Positions 24,421-36,689 of a stretch of DNA of 64,000 nucleotides are shown here, piece after piece. Numbering within the stretch: position 1 is the first letter of the stretch; the number at the start of each line of letters is the position of its first letter. Source of the DNA: Druceiella hillmani (Eukaryota; Arthropoda; Insecta; Lepidoptera; Hepialidae); assembly GCA_039881145.1 (NCBI GenBank), contig JAYKKI010000006.1, positions 20,644,501 to 20,708,500 of the forward strand. The letters run 5' to 3'. The translations under genes and the position numbers were made by a program. The notes under the pieces are model-generated. The model was not told the origin of the DNA. It was given only the letters and a program-made list of their open reading frames with translations, and did not search any database.

Positions 24421-24483
24421 TAAAATTTATTTAAAATAACACCATGTGTTGTACACACATGGCGTTATTTTGAATAAACTTTA
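24421..24483. repeat. 29-bp imperfect inverted repeat
   Basis: Arms 24421-24449 and 24455-24483 pair at 26 of 29 positions ('aataacaccatgtgt' against 'acacatggcgttatt'), with a 5-base loop. Confidence 0.85.
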
Positions 24484-24548
24484 AAACAATGTCGAAATAT
24501 GAATTCCAATAAAGGAAAATTAAAGAAAAAAATTGGAACATTATTTCG

Positions 24549-24613
24549 TACAAGAAAACAAACGACTCAATTCCCGTAATCCTGAAGGGAATTGAGTCGT
24601 TTGTTTTCTTGTA
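24549..24613. repeat. 27-bp perfect inverted repeat
   Basis: Arms 24549-24575 and 24587-24613 are exact reverse complements (AAACGACTCAATTCCC part) around an 11-base loop. If transcribed it would form a very stable hairpin. A microRNA precursor is possible, but perfect arms and a small loop are also typical of young foldback DNA. Confidence 0.93.
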
Positions 24614-26490
24614 ATGTCTTGCTTAAATTTTGTTAGATCAGGCAGTTCAAACAAAATTAACATTTTAAAAGTGAAGCGGTACTAAGCTTGTCAAATAGGT
24701 TTGAAAAAAATTAGCACACGATGGTTAAAATACAAATCTTGGAAAAGTTATCAAGTATCAAATATAATATGATTTTAATATCACAACTATTTTGAGAGTA
24801 TAAGCATCCTTTTCATAAGACTTCACGTTTATTCCTCCGTTTATCGAAGGGCTTTAGTTTATGGACCATATAGTCATATTGAAAAAAAAAATTTAAACAA
24901 AATTTGGTAATTTATACAAAAGTAGATAATTTGGTACAGAGCAATCTTAGTAATCTAGTTAACATAAATCTAAAGTGAGTAATTTTGTACTTGTCAGCGT
25001 GTCGAGTGTTTTTTTTTAATATCGCGTTTCTACGCGAATTTGAAAAATGGCATAGCTTTGATTTCTATTAACATTTTCCAAAAAACGTATGGGTATTAGG
25101 TAACACTTTTGATTTTTTCTTCATATTTATTTCAATTAAGCGAATTTAATTTAAAAACAAAGCATACTACGCGCTTGTAACTTGATAGATTTAACAGGGC
25201 TGATGGGCACATGTGATAACGTCTCGAATCCATGTGAGAGATTGCTCGTATGGATTTGAAGACGTTATCCCTTAAGCTTAATTACGCTCAACTCTTAAAC
25301 GTAATTATTTTCTAAGCATAATTATGCTCGTCGAAGGAGAACTGTAGAAAGTGAAACTTTCAAAAATACTTTACTCAGACATGCACATAAATCTATGTAA
25401 ACTAATATATCAAAACAAAACACAGCATCTAGGGCAGCCAAAACTGATAAGCAAACTTAGCAACGCCTTTTTTGTTCACGCGAATGAGACTAAAGACTTA
25501 TTCTCGCTCCAGAGATAATAAACTCTAATCTAGAGCTAATAACTGCAGAATAACAGATTGACTGAGATAAGGGAAACGGCAGATGAGAGAAGCAAATTAA
25601 TAAACTACCAAATTAATAAATTTAAAACCGCGTTTCTATGCGAATGTTATATTCGTCGCAATCGTGTAATTTTAAATTGACTAAGGGATTGAATTGTTAT
25701 CAGAACCTGTTTATATTATTCGACATATTATACGTTTATATTCTTCGATATGTTTATATTATTCTACATAAAAGACAATGATCGATGCCTTTCCATGTGA
25801 GCTTTACTAAAGTGCTACTTAGTGACACCACTTATCAAGACGACGACTGTTGTACGCTCCAAGATGATACTCTATACGAGCAGCGTATAGAGTGACATGT
25901 TGGAGCGTACAACAGTTACCCCCCAATTTATCGACCATCGATTGAATTGTTGATTTTTACCGTAAAATGTTTGGAATGAAAAAGACATTTCAAACTTCGA
26001 CGCTGATATTCTACATTGCAATACATTTTTGACCAAAATAGAGCGAATGTAAGTTCCGAGACGAAATTATTAATGATTCTTGTCTTAGTAAGATATAAAT
26101 GTAAATATAATTTCTGTATAACATTTAGTATTGTTGCTTCTTCCTTTGTTACCCACTTATGACTTTTATATGACTTTTATGACTTTTATGAATACATTCG
26201 TACAAAGGCGTCAACGTATGTCACAATATACCCACTTAATATAAATTAACCACTATTATATGTAAAATAGTTAACTAAACACTTTCCTAAGTTATAAAGA
26301 TTCTAAAGGTAAAAAAGTCATTAAAATCAATCCAGAAATTTTTGAGATAATCGCGAAAATACCCACATATCAACATACATAGGGGCAAAACACAAAACCT
26401 TCGTTTTTGAAGTCGTTTAAAAGTTAATGAATTTTGTTTATTATCATTAGATATCCTAAATAGAATAACAATTTCAATAGAATAATCAAA
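24614..26490. other. AT-rich stretch with two further hairpins, no gene
   Basis: No coding region. It contains an inverted repeat at 25215-25233 / 25250-25269 ('gataacgtctcgaatccat', one mismatch and one indel) and one at 25846-25878 / 25884-25916 (see separate entry). Confidence 0.6.
25846..25916. repeat. 33-bp near-perfect inverted repeat
   Basis: Arms 25846-25878 and 25884-25916 pair at 30 of 33 positions ('actgttgtacgctcca' side) around a 5-base loop. The compact hairpin is GC-richer than its surroundings. Confidence 0.9.
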
Positions 26491-26491
26491 A

Positions 26492-26528
26492 ATAAACCTA
26501 AAACGATTGCCATTCGTTTTAGGTTTAT
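26492..26528. repeat. 15-bp perfect inverted repeat
   Basis: ATAAACCTAAAACGA at 26492-26506 pairs exactly with 26514-26528 around a 7-base loop. Confidence 0.85.
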
Positions 26529-29500
26529 CCTGAATCGTAATTTAGAATATCATTAAGAATATATCTATGCCTAAGGCGTGCGAGATATAATAATATTGAG
26601 CTTATATTTAAGTGTTAAGTGTTATTCGAAATCGGGCAATGTTGGAATTGCCTGGATGTGTTGGAAATGGATAAATAAAGCTTTCGTTAATCTGCTTTAG
26701 TTTTCGTTATGTTCTCATTTTTCAACACAAAAGCTTACACCTAAGCTTACCTAAACAGAGGCGTGTGATGAAATGAAGATTGGAAGATAGATACGTATGA
26801 AAGGAGGAAGGCTTTAAAATTTTCCGTTTGTATCACACGATTATTTTATAATTTTTCATTGATAATAATATATTTAAAAAAATTTCGTATCAGTCGTACT
26901 TCAGTCATATACACTTTTTATCTCAAACAGTCTTATATCATAACTGCGAAAGTGTTCACACCTTAACTACTCAAATGATATTTGTGAAATTTGCACGTCT
27001 CGTAACACGTCTTAATAAGACAAACATGCCCCTTGTTCTGGAATAAACTTAATTTTTTGTAAGAAAGTTGTCCCTTTATATATAGGAGTACGAACGTTAC
27101 TATGTATATGTATTTAAATATTAAGTGTATAATATCACTTTTTTACATTAATTTTTAATTAAACCACAGCAAATATATTTTCAACCCGAGTATTGCAGTG
27201 AGGCAAATCTAGTAATAAAATATACTTAAAAAAATGAATGAAGAGGGAAAAAAAATTATGCGTATTAGGTTATATTTTTACCACGTTTTGTTAACCTTTT
27301 GGTTTGTTTGTTTGTCCGGTGCAAAATTTGTAAACGGTTATAAATAATTTCTTATTGATCCAGAGAAATAATTACTTAATTTATTAACAATAGTATAGAC
27401 TCTTAATGTATACAGCGCAATATGTCTGAAATAAAGAAATTATTACTATTATCAATATAGTAATATATTTTCACACACGCAATGTTCTTAACTTAAAATA
27501 ATCTCTCCTTGCCTAGTAAAGATTTAAAATCCGAAACAGATTGATAACCCCGTACATATTGTATCGGAAATTGATGATTGTGGATTTTTTATAGGTATGT
27601 AAATACTTGCAAAATCCAAAACAAAAAAGGTGGTCAATAGGTAATAGTAAGGAGTGAAGAGATTTGCTGTTTTTATTTAATTTTGTTGAGAAAACTCGTG
27701 CAATAAGTCATAAGTGGTGCAATAAAATTGTTAGTAACTTAGATAAACTTGCGCTCCGTGTTTTTAATTTTATAGTTTACAATTATTTTCTAAGCTATTA
27801 AAATTAAAAAAGTTCGGATTTATGAATCTGAATCGGGTAAACTCATCAATTGAGGATATATAATGCGAACATAAGAATGAAGAAGTTAGTTGAAAAGTAG
27901 CACCGAAGATTTCGGCAGACAAATATCATTGCCAACAATCTTTAAGTGTTACCAACGCTAGTAAAATAAGTACTTAATTTACTAACAATATATGGACTTT
28001 AAAGATATATGACGTAATGAATTAGTATTATTAACAGTATCAAGATATTTAAAATACATTGCTAATTTTCACTTGCTAAATACTAAAAAGCAGTTAATAA
28101 TTATTTTTATTATTTTTTTTCGGTTTACCACGTTTTTAAAACTAAATAAAAAATAAAAAATAATTTTTCTTTGCTCCATAAAGATTTGTATGTGTGTAAA
28201 TATGTAATAAAATTATCAATTCTCGTGTAAAATTTACAATAATTATATGTACCTCTTATTTTCAAAGCCACATTAGGGATATAAACTTTTTCCTTCTTTT
28301 TCTAAGTCAACTTCTGAGCTCACAACCGACTCACTTCATCCATCTATGATATCTTATTTATTGCTTAATTGAGATTTATTTTGGTCATTCTGATAAGTTT
28401 TCGTTACATTGAACTCGAGCTATGATATTCAGAAAATACATCCAAAGCAGCTAATAACAAATACTTAGAATCTCTGTTTGACGTTTTTTGTCATCGTCCA
28501 TGACTTCCGCCTTTATAGCTCTACGGTTTTTAAGTTGGGACGGAATAATTTTGAGCTTCATACCCTGTGTCAGATTCTGTGACAGCCGCGCCGAGCGGAA
28601 TTGCATAAAGATCACTATAGCTTTGGTAAGTTGTACATCGACATATTCACTTTTTTGTATTTAACACACCCGACATATGTAAATCCGTAGATGTATCCCA
28701 CTTAATCTGTGCTTAATCCTAGCAGCATCGTCGCTGTGTTTTTTTGCCAAATCTTATCGATTGAATCTGTCACGTTTTTATAATGCAATGGCATCACTTA
28801 TTTCTTTTCTGTAATTCTATATACATAATCAATTTTCAGGTCTAACGAATAGATAATTGGGCACAGGATATGCTCAACTTTCCAGTCCTAAAATATATTT
28901 TACAAGAATAAGCCGTCATTGCAGAGTATTTACATTAAAATTATGTTGAACTTCACCATACCCACTTATCGTGAAACATAAAACAAATATATAAACGTGA
29001 ACAGAAATATTTAAAATGTAGGAGGTTTTTTCCTAATTCCTTTTCGTAAGATGAATAATTATCGTTAGATTTTATTTTTCCTTCGTATACATTCTATGGT
29101 TTCATCACACCAACTAATTTCAAAAAGCCTTTGTTGCTATTTTGTTAGATATAATGTTGATATGTTGATGAAACTCTGTCGATACAGAATATACAATGCA
29201 GTTTAATTTTATGGAGTTTCGTTAAAACTAAAGCTCTGTTAGCGACACTAGTTTTAAATTTTATTTGAAAGTTTTTATGAGTGTTAAATAAAATACTTAA
29301 TCTTCGAAATAATAATAACAACCTGTTCTTCGACTTGTAATATTCGTCATAATATATTTACAGTACTATCGGCAATGACCTTGTTATAGTTATTGACTGA
29401 AAGAGCAGACAGACGAGCGGGAGGTTAATGGACGAAAAAAAACGATAAGTTGACTCGCTAGGAATAATTCCGGTAATATGAGTAACAGCCCACTTAAATA

Positions 29501-29613
29501 ATCTCTGACTAATGTTTAAGCCATTCGATGATATTCGCACGACTATTTCATTAATTTTTGTGTTGTATTAGTTAAAAAGAGCTCATGACATTGGAACTCT
29601 ATTACAAGGTACC
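26529..29613. other. AT-rich stretch with internal diverged duplications, no gene
   Basis: No gene supported. A block at about 27370-27480 ('acttaatttattaacaata' then 'tatagactcttaatg') recurs diverged at about 27972-28075 ('acttaatttactaacaata' then 'tatggactttaaag'). A block at 27530-27625 matches 17650-17760. These suggest an older repeat with several local copies. Confidence 0.5.
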
Positions 29614-30406
29614 TGTTACAAAAAATACACATATATATCTATAGAAATTGCTGTCTGTCAAACTTTATATTATAATCAAATAATTTGTATTTTGCAGTAT
29701 CATTTGCAATGTTCCTTTTTACTAAATTTAAACAATTTTTTAAATTATTGGTTTATAACATGCACTTCCCCAGGAAGCTAAAAGTTTATGGAATATTGTT
29801 TCATGACATGTACTTTCCCTGTTTGCTGGAACAGAATTATTTTAAAGTGAGCAAGTTCCAAACGAATAATTACATTCCTAAAAGTATATTATCTGTAAAA
29901 TTAAGTTTTGAAAATACAACGTTTAGCCATAATACAAGGAATATGCCGACAAAAGGATCGGCACTCGTTTTATTAGCAAAAGGTTTTCATGTAGCTTTAC
30001 ACGCTTCATATGATCGCTAAATGACCACCCCACCACGAAATATTACCAAATTTTAACCAAGAGGAATTTAGCATCTAAAAATGCAATGTTTATCTGTCAG
30101 AAAATATAATTTTTAAAGTAAGTAGTCGACACTTAAGGTGACAACTTCGATAACAATGCATTCTGCGTAAAGAATAATCGGTCGCCAATACTCAAGGTGG
30201 CAACTTTGAATAACAATGTATTCTGTGTATAGAATAGTCAGTCGCCAACACTCAAGGTGACAATTTCAATTACAAACAAGTTTAAAATATTTCTAACATT
30301 CATATAAATATTTTAATCACGGATCGGTGCCACCCGTTAATTTAAATAGCCAGTAGAATTTAGATCTAATAATAATATGTCAAAATTCTGCCTATAGGCC
30401 AAAACA
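29614..30406 (+). repeat. 5' LTR of the BEL/Pao element
   Basis: Matches 34074-34865 through blocks such as 'caaataatttgtattttgca', 'acttcccc' 'aggaagcta', 'tatgg(a)atatt', 'gctaaatgaccaccc' and 'aagtagtcgacac'. It starts near TGTTAC and ends ...CCAAAACA. About 2.3 copies of a ~60-bp unit containing 'cactcaaggtgacaac' and 'ttctg(c/t)gta' lie at about 30125-30275. The frame at 29685-30020 (111 codons) runs inside the LTR and is not considered a gene. Confidence 0.85.
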
Positions 30407-30534
30407 TGGTGTTTCAAAACCGATGAAACTTCAGCGAGGTGTGAATACAGTGCAGTTCAAAAATAATAACATACGTTGAAAAACTGCGGATTTCAAATCA
30501 CATTTCATTTAATGAAGCAAGTCAAGCACCCGAC

Positions 30535-30830
30535 AATGAAAATATACAACGACGTACGAGTTTATCGGAGCGATCATCACAGTGGAATTACAGTGGAATA
30601 CACGAAGCGAGCCAAGCAGTCAACAACGACAGCATGCAACAACATGCATGTTTGTCGGAACCCAGAGATCATTATAGTGGAAAATATAAAACGAGCTAAA
30701 CAGTCAATAACTATAGTGTACAATGACATACATTACAGTGGAAAACTAGAAAGCGAGTTTAGCAATCAACGACGTGAGTATACAATGATATACGAATTTG
30801 TCGCAAGGCAGCGAAATCACAGTGGATGAG
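30535..30830. repeat. diverged tandem repeats in the retrotransposon leader
   Basis: About four units of 70-85 bp carry 'cagtggaa', 'agcga(g)ccaa(g)cagtcaac' and 'acgacgtacgag(t)tt' words. They create an accidental 117-codon frame (30476-30829) rich in Lys/Arg/Asn. No protein domain is recognisable in it. Confidence 0.7.
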
Positions 30831-31059
30831 GAATAAGGCGCAATCATCATATTAATATCAGAGCCACACCAACTGTAGTCAGCAGACCATTAGTCTAGCA
30901 GTTTATCGAGAATCAAATACATTTGAAAAATATATCTCTTCCTCGCTATATTCAATCTCTTCATTTATTTTCTTAAAAAAATTCTTCTTTTCTTAATCGC
31001 ATATTTAGTTCAATTTACATCGAGTTATATCCTTCGGTTTCTCATAAATAATAATCGAG

Positions 31060-31660
31060 GGTATATGATGAAGAATTAAAAGCTTTGAAGGAAAGGAAAG
31101 AGGTATCAAATGCTAAATTCACACAAATCACCATACACTTAAATAACAAAAGAAGTAAAGACGATCATGAGGGAATAAAATTACGGTTAAAACTTACCAA
31201 AAATAGTTCACAACAGTTTGAAATGGTTCAGTTGATGATATATCAAATCACTCAGGGAATTTGAAAAAAAATCGAACACAGGGAACTTGAAGAACTTTAT
31301 TATTCGACAATGAGTCGCATTCACGAAATGCTCGAACTGAATAATCGGTCTTTGAAAAGCAACGTGAATATTGATATAATACATGAAAAAGTACACCATC
31401 AGAAAGTTCCATTAATTTGACAAAAATTGAAAAAACTAATAATTCCTTTAAGGTTCGTATTCGTCCAAGAAGAAAAGTCTATTTCAAATATTCAAAAATG
31501 TCAATATTTAAAAACTTGTTGAAGCAGTTATGTGGAGAAAATTTATTCCCTTGAAAGAACACTTGCAAAAAAATATATCGTTGAATGCACAATATATCGA
31601 TAATATGTGCGAAGTAATAAAATTAGGACATATTGTCCCGACTAAATAACAAGAAATAGG
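31060..31660 (+). pseudogene. BEL/Pao Gag remnant
   Basis: From about 31067 a translation starting EELKALKERKEV runs open for about 65 codons (KLTKNSSQQFEMVQLM), then continues after a frameshift with EELYYSTMSRIHEMLELN, the 'FE..YY...' pattern of BEL/Pao Gag N-termini. A later stretch, 'SISNIQKCQYLK', fits the next conserved Gag block. Stops and frameshifts break it, and zinc-knuckle CCHC boxes are not seen. Confidence 0.65.
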
Positions 31661-32190
31661 AAAATGCCATTGTTTTTTTTATAATATCACTCGGTAATAG
31701 AGCAATAAAGTTCTACCACAAAGATCAAAATAGTGTAAACAACTGTCTTATGATAGGAGCAGTCGTACAAAACCCAAAACTTTGATATTATACTACGATT
31801 TTGGATGCATTAAATCGGAACGTTTGTTGATATCCAAAAAATATACAAACAAATTCTTTTGGATGAAAGAAATACGCAGTTTTAACTAATTTTATAACGC
31901 GAAACGAAGAGAATGCGTTAAAAATATTTAAAATTCGTGTAGTTTTCTTTGGTAGTGCATCTGCATCTCACTCGGTCACGCGCGTACTAGTTCAGTTAGC
32001 AAAAGACGAAAAGGCTAAATATTCTGTGGCCAGCAGAATTTCGTAACGGATTGCTAGATAGATGACATAATGACAGGAGCAGATACCGTTGGAAATGCAA
32101 AAAAAATTGGTGAAATTAACTTATCCCGGAAGACTCGTTATCAGGAAGTGGATATCAAATAAATAGTTGATTCAATGCGAAATTATTGAT
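31640..32190 (+). pseudogene. BEL/Pao reverse transcriptase remnant
   Basis: Landmarks in order across shifting frames: a 'NNCLMIGAVVQ' block (about 31737-31770, matching the family's LN..LM.GP.VQ region), 'QILLDERN' (about 31853-31876), a 'RVLVQLAKDEKAKYSVASRI'-type block (31980-32040), and the catalytic region read as IDDIMTGADTV (32058-32090), where the residue before IDD is a stop. Related enzymes copy element RNA into DNA inside virus-like particles. This copy is dead. Confidence 0.82.
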
Positions 32191-32339
32191 CGAATATTAA
32201 TTTACATGTAGACAGCAGTCCCGAAATGAAAGCATTGGGAATTCCATGGGATAGCGTTAATGATTGAAGTAATTACAAGGTTAGTGAAGAATTTGATTCA
32301 AAAATTACAAAGCGTAACGTACATTTAAATCTATGACAC

Positions 32340-32840
32340 CATAGATTTGTTAGGATTCGTAGTAGTTGCAGCAAACATTTTGATGCAAAATTTATGGCAG
32401 TGTATTGCAGGATGGGATGAGCCTATACCACTAGACGTACACTACACTTCAAAAAATTTAATTCACATGAAAAGCGATTATTCAAACTGTAGTTTATACT
32501 GAAATACACGGATTTTGTGATACCAGCAAGAGAACATACGGGGCATGCATTTATATTGCATCTGTCGATAAGAATAACAAAACTTTTACGAATTTATTAT
32601 GCTCAAGATAGGGTAGCTCCTTTAAAACCTGTGACAACATTGGAGTTAAGTGCAGCGTTGTTCCTTTTTTGGTTGACAAAAATAATTTTAAATTAAACTT
32701 GCAAGGATTTTGACGGTGTGGTTTTGTGGTCAAACTCATCCATCACACTACAGTGGATCAAAATATGGCCCCGTTTTTAAAGACATTTGTAGCAAATCGG
32801 GTAGCTGAAATACGGGAAATTACAAAATAAAAAAATGTGT
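32340..32840 (+). pseudogene. BEL/Pao RNase H-region remnant
   Basis: Broken translation shows 'GWDEPIP' (about 32410), 'TLELSAALFLF' (about 32639-32671) and 'LWSNSSITLQWI' (about 32724-32760), then 'ANRVAEIR' (about 32791-32815). These are the ordered signatures that follow reverse transcriptase in BEL/Pao polyproteins, including the conserved D/N-S-x-I-x-L-x-W motif. Confidence 0.75.
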
Positions 32841-33009
32841 GATATCCGAAGAAAATGCAGCAGTTACATTTTCTCGTGGTTGGTTATCCTTTGAACTCAA
32901 TACAAATCCGTACAAGAGGACGGGTCTAAATTGATTAGGAAAAGACAAATCTTATTGGCAATCAATAATCCGACAATATGTGACTTGTTTTCATATGAAA
33001 TCACGAGAT

Positions 33010-33640
33010 TATCCGTATTTTATGGGTGATCTCCCAAGTAATAGAATTATACAAACAAGTCCCTTACTGAACACTGGATTTAACTATGTGGACCGTTTTA
33101 TAATAAAATAAAAACATTTATACATAAATCGTGAAAACGTTTAGGTTCACGCATGTATTTTTGTAGGTTTTATAACCATTTAGCGACTGATTTAAGTAGT
33201 ACTGATCAATTCATTGGGTGCTTGTGGAGATTTTTCGGCAAGACTATGAGGTTACGAGGCTCTGATAACGCTACCAATTTTGTTGGGGCAAAAAGTAAAT
33301 TAGATGATCTGGCCAATTTACTTAAACCAACATCACATAAAGATACCGTAATGAATTTTTTTGGTAAATAAAAAGATAAACTGATATTTTATTTCTCCAT
33401 TAACCCCTTATTTTGGTGGATTATGTAAGGCGGATAATAATTTTGCGTAAATTAGTGGAGAAAAAATTATTCAAGAACAAAGAATTGAACACCTATACGA
33501 TTGAAATAGAAACGATCATTATCTCACGCCATCCATACCCTTGTCCGATGAAACAGATGATTTACAAGCCCTTACTCATGCTCATTTCCTAATAGGAGAT
33601 TTACTTAGTAGTATCCCTTAGACGAATTCGACGGAACAAC
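33010..33640 (+). pseudogene. BEL/Pao integrase remnant
   Basis: 'MGDLPSNR' at about 33022 precedes the core integrase domain. The open frame 33153-33371 reads ATDLSSTDQFIGCLWRFF and then SDNATNFVGAKSKL, containing the second catalytic Asp of the DDE triad. At about 33576-33620, 'HFLIGDLLSSIP' marks the C-terminal block. Two further open pieces (33770-33840) resemble the terminal 'GGIVVLKEDN' strand-rich region. The first Asp and the Glu could not be placed with certainty. Confidence 0.8.
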
Positions 33641-34073
33641 CGGTCACTCGATTATCTGAATGGCAACGCATATAGCAAATGAAGCAAAATTTTTGAAAAA
33701 GTGGTATAAGAAGTATTTAAACCAATATAAATAACAAGGCTAAATAGCAGTACAAGACGCCAATGCAAATCAAAGTCGGTGGAATTGTTGTTCTAAAAGA
33801 AGATAATTGCATCACCACTTCATTGGCCTTCGGGTGGAATTGTGTATAACACGAATAGCTCCATTGCCAACAGAATAAGTATATTTTCTTTGGTTTCTAC
33901 TATTCAATTCTAACTCATTCATCAATATGACAATATAAGTAGATGTATCATGTTATTCATGCGTATTTATATATTATTATACCTATTTATTCAAAATGTA
34001 TTGTAATGCCTTTTCCATTAAGATGTATTGTATTATTAATTTAATTTGACGTGGTTCGTTTAAGGTGAGCGAA

Positions 34074-34865
34074 ATATTAGAAATAAGCACATGTACATAT
34101 ATAGAAATTGTTTATTAAACTTCATATTGTATTCAAATAATTTGAATTTGGCAGTGTCATTTGTTATACTTATTAGTTTAAAAAATATTTAAATCTTTTG
34201 TTTTATAACACGTACTTCCCAGGAAGCTAAACGTTTATAGAATATTCTTTTATGACATATATTTTCCCTCTTTGCTGGGTTTTAAAAACAAAATTCTTTG
34301 TAGCACGCAAGTCCCAAACGAATAATTAAATTCCTAAAAAGGTACGTTGTCTGTAAAATGAAGTTTTGCAAATACAGTGTTTCGCCATCATGGTGAACAA
34401 AAGGGGGCACGCCGACAAAAAGGTCGCAAATAAAGCTTGACTACATGAACAATGTAGCTTTACACGCTTCACCTGCTCGCTAAATGACCACCCAACCACG
34501 AAACAATAGCAAATTGTAACAAATAGGTATTAAGCGTCTAAGAAAGCAATGTTTACCTGCAGAAAAAATAATTTGTAAATTAAGTAACGTCGCCAACATT
34601 AAAGGTGACTAGTTGGAGTAAGAATGTGTTCTGTGTAAAAAGTAGTCGGTCGCCAACACTAAAGTTATAAACTTTGAGTGACAAGGTATTCTGTGTAAAA
34701 GCTAGTCATCAGTAACACTCAAAGTGACAACTTCGAGTAACAATATATTTTGTGTAAAAGCTAGTCGGTCTCCAACACTCAATTTCGTGACTCATTATTT
34801 TACTTCACCGGCAAGATTTAAATCTAGTAATAAGAAGGTTCCAAGATCCAGTCTATACGCCAACA
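34074..34865 (+). repeat. 3' LTR of the BEL/Pao element
   Basis: Homologous to 29614-30406. It follows a purine-rich 'aaggtgagcgaaa' that may be the old polypurine tract. It has about 3.5 copies of the ~60-bp internal unit (34590-34795; 'cgccaacactaaagt', 'attctgtgtaaaa'), more than the 5' LTR, so copy number changed after or during insertion. Confidence 0.82.
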
Positions 34866-35694
34866 GCTAAATAATATGGGATATTAATGAAAGTAATGAA
34901 TAATAAAAGGTAATTATAATTAAGACAGGCTATCTGTAATTATTTAAAAAAAATTGAATGTAAATAGAAAATTTTCTAATAAACATAAATGAAAATGATA
35001 AAAATTTTTACAACAAAATCAGAAACGTTTAATAACGTCAGATTAAGAAGTTAAAATTAAAAGGGACTTGTTAATTTTTTAGGACAGAAGATACAAAATA
35101 TTCCGACATAATGATATTTAATGATTACTTCTTGATATAAGCAAACATCAATGAAATATGTGTGTCACGCTCCGTCATTGCGATTACGCCATAAGAAAAT
35201 GCCAAATAAACATATTTATATCTCACTCTAAAGATGCGCAGAAATGTTGCGCGGATAGGCTACCTAACGGTACACTTGTTTTAACGATCTAAACTTGTGC
35301 ATTTACTCCTCATAAAACGTCATACTGATAGCTAAAATGGATTCTTAAGGAGTAAACTCCAAAAAAAAATTCAGAAGTATTTCTTCGGAAAAAAATAAAT
35401 TAATGTTATGGAGACATGTAAATTTCATGTTGATATTTTAAGATAATTTGAACTAATTGACAAGTGTATGAGAAAATTTATACGGAAAAGAAGTCAAATT
35501 CAACCTTAATTATTACACAATCTACACTACTCTATACCTTATTCACTGGCTTTAACCATTCTCGTTTAATTACTATTATTCATTACCGAAGTCCTCCAGG
35601 AAATTCCCGTGTCTCCTGCCTGAGTGAGTGGAGACAAAAGTTTCGATAATGTTTCATAACAGATTATGGGTCCATTTGTTCCTGAGGCCAAGGT
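34866..35694. other. AT-rich stretch with no supported gene
   Basis: No gene or repeat recognised. The 61-codon frame at 35464-35649 has no motif. Confidence 0.55.
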
Positions 35695-36537
35695 TTACTA
35701 GCAAGAATTTTAAATTGAAAAGATGTAAATTAATTATAAGAGATATTATAAAACAACTGTTTTCTAATTAGGCTGAATAAGATTATTTCAGAGACTAAAT
35801 AATTTCTTTAATTAGATTAAAAAAAATGGGAGAAAAATGGTAAAATTTCACTAATTTTTCTTGAGGTTTGTTTACAATTCCCAAATTACAACTTTAATTT
35901 CCACGAAATATTTAGTAACCTAGGGTAACCAGGTAACCTAGTCTTAATTTTACATCCCTTATCATAAAAATGTAATGTTATGTCAACATAACGATTAGAA
36001 AACTAATGTATCTAACTTTTGAAAAATAATACCATAAAAACAAAGCTTAAAAGTAACGGGCAAACATTTCCTTACTTGGTTTGTGATATCGTAAAATAGT
36101 ACCAGCTTTCAATCATACGTACATCGTACATTTTGACCTTTTGTCGATGTTATGACAAATTTATTATTTTTCTTAAAGAAATATTTGACTTCGAAACTAC
36201 ATTTTTTTAAAAAGAAATTAAAGCGATATACATCTGTTTTCTCATCACTGGTATATTTTGGCTTGTGATCTTAATTTACTTTACAATTTGTACAAGAATA
36301 ATGTTAATGGATGGCAAAAGTTTCATTATTAGTAAATTATGTTCTTCCTGAAAAAATCACAGTTAAATGAACATTTAATGTGTCTGAAAAATCTCCTTCT
36401 TTGAAAATTCAACAGCTATTATATTAAGCGACATTCTAAATACAAGAGATGAAATACAAAATGTTAATACTTGTGTTAATTAATCTGCACTCTCTTTGTC
36501 AAACTATAATAATAGAATTGTTTTCACGGATCATACT

Positions 36538-36543
36538 TTATTA
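36538..36543 (-). terminator. polyadenylation signal of paralogue 2
   Basis: AATAAA on the minus strand within 'ccaaataataaagtatga', the counterpart of the distal signal of paralogue 1, about 150 bases beyond the stop codon. Confidence 0.6.
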
Positions 36544-36689
36544 TTTGGTGAATATAACAAATTTTTCATTGATAACCATTTTTTATTAATATTGATTTTT
36601 TTACAAAATTATTTATTTTTACAAATTGGTTTTATTGTTATCATGTACGCGCACAATTCCTTTTCGTTCCGGTGTACGTATTCGGCTTC

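Larger units (their letters stand above)
29614..34865 (+). mobile_element. BEL/Pao LTR retrotransposon, decayed, with both LTRs
   Basis: Two direct LTRs of about 790 bp (29614-30406 and 34074-34865) flank a 3.7-kb interior. In order the interior shows a leader, Gag-like, reverse-transcriptase-like, RNase-H-like and integrase-like remnants, all on + and all broken by stops. At about 5.25 kb it is shorter than typical BEL/Pao elements, with little of the Gag zinc-knuckle and protease region visible, so internal deletion is likely. The LTRs differ from each other by many substitutions and by repeat number, so insertion was ancient. No clear target-site duplication was found. Confidence 0.88.

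Noticed and set aside
24421..26528. CRISPR array or bacterial terminators
   Set aside because: The hairpins are unrelated in sequence and unevenly spaced, and the window is eukaryotic.
29685..30020. 111-codon plus-strand frame
   Set aside because: It lies wholly within the 5' LTR and is broken in the 3' LTR.
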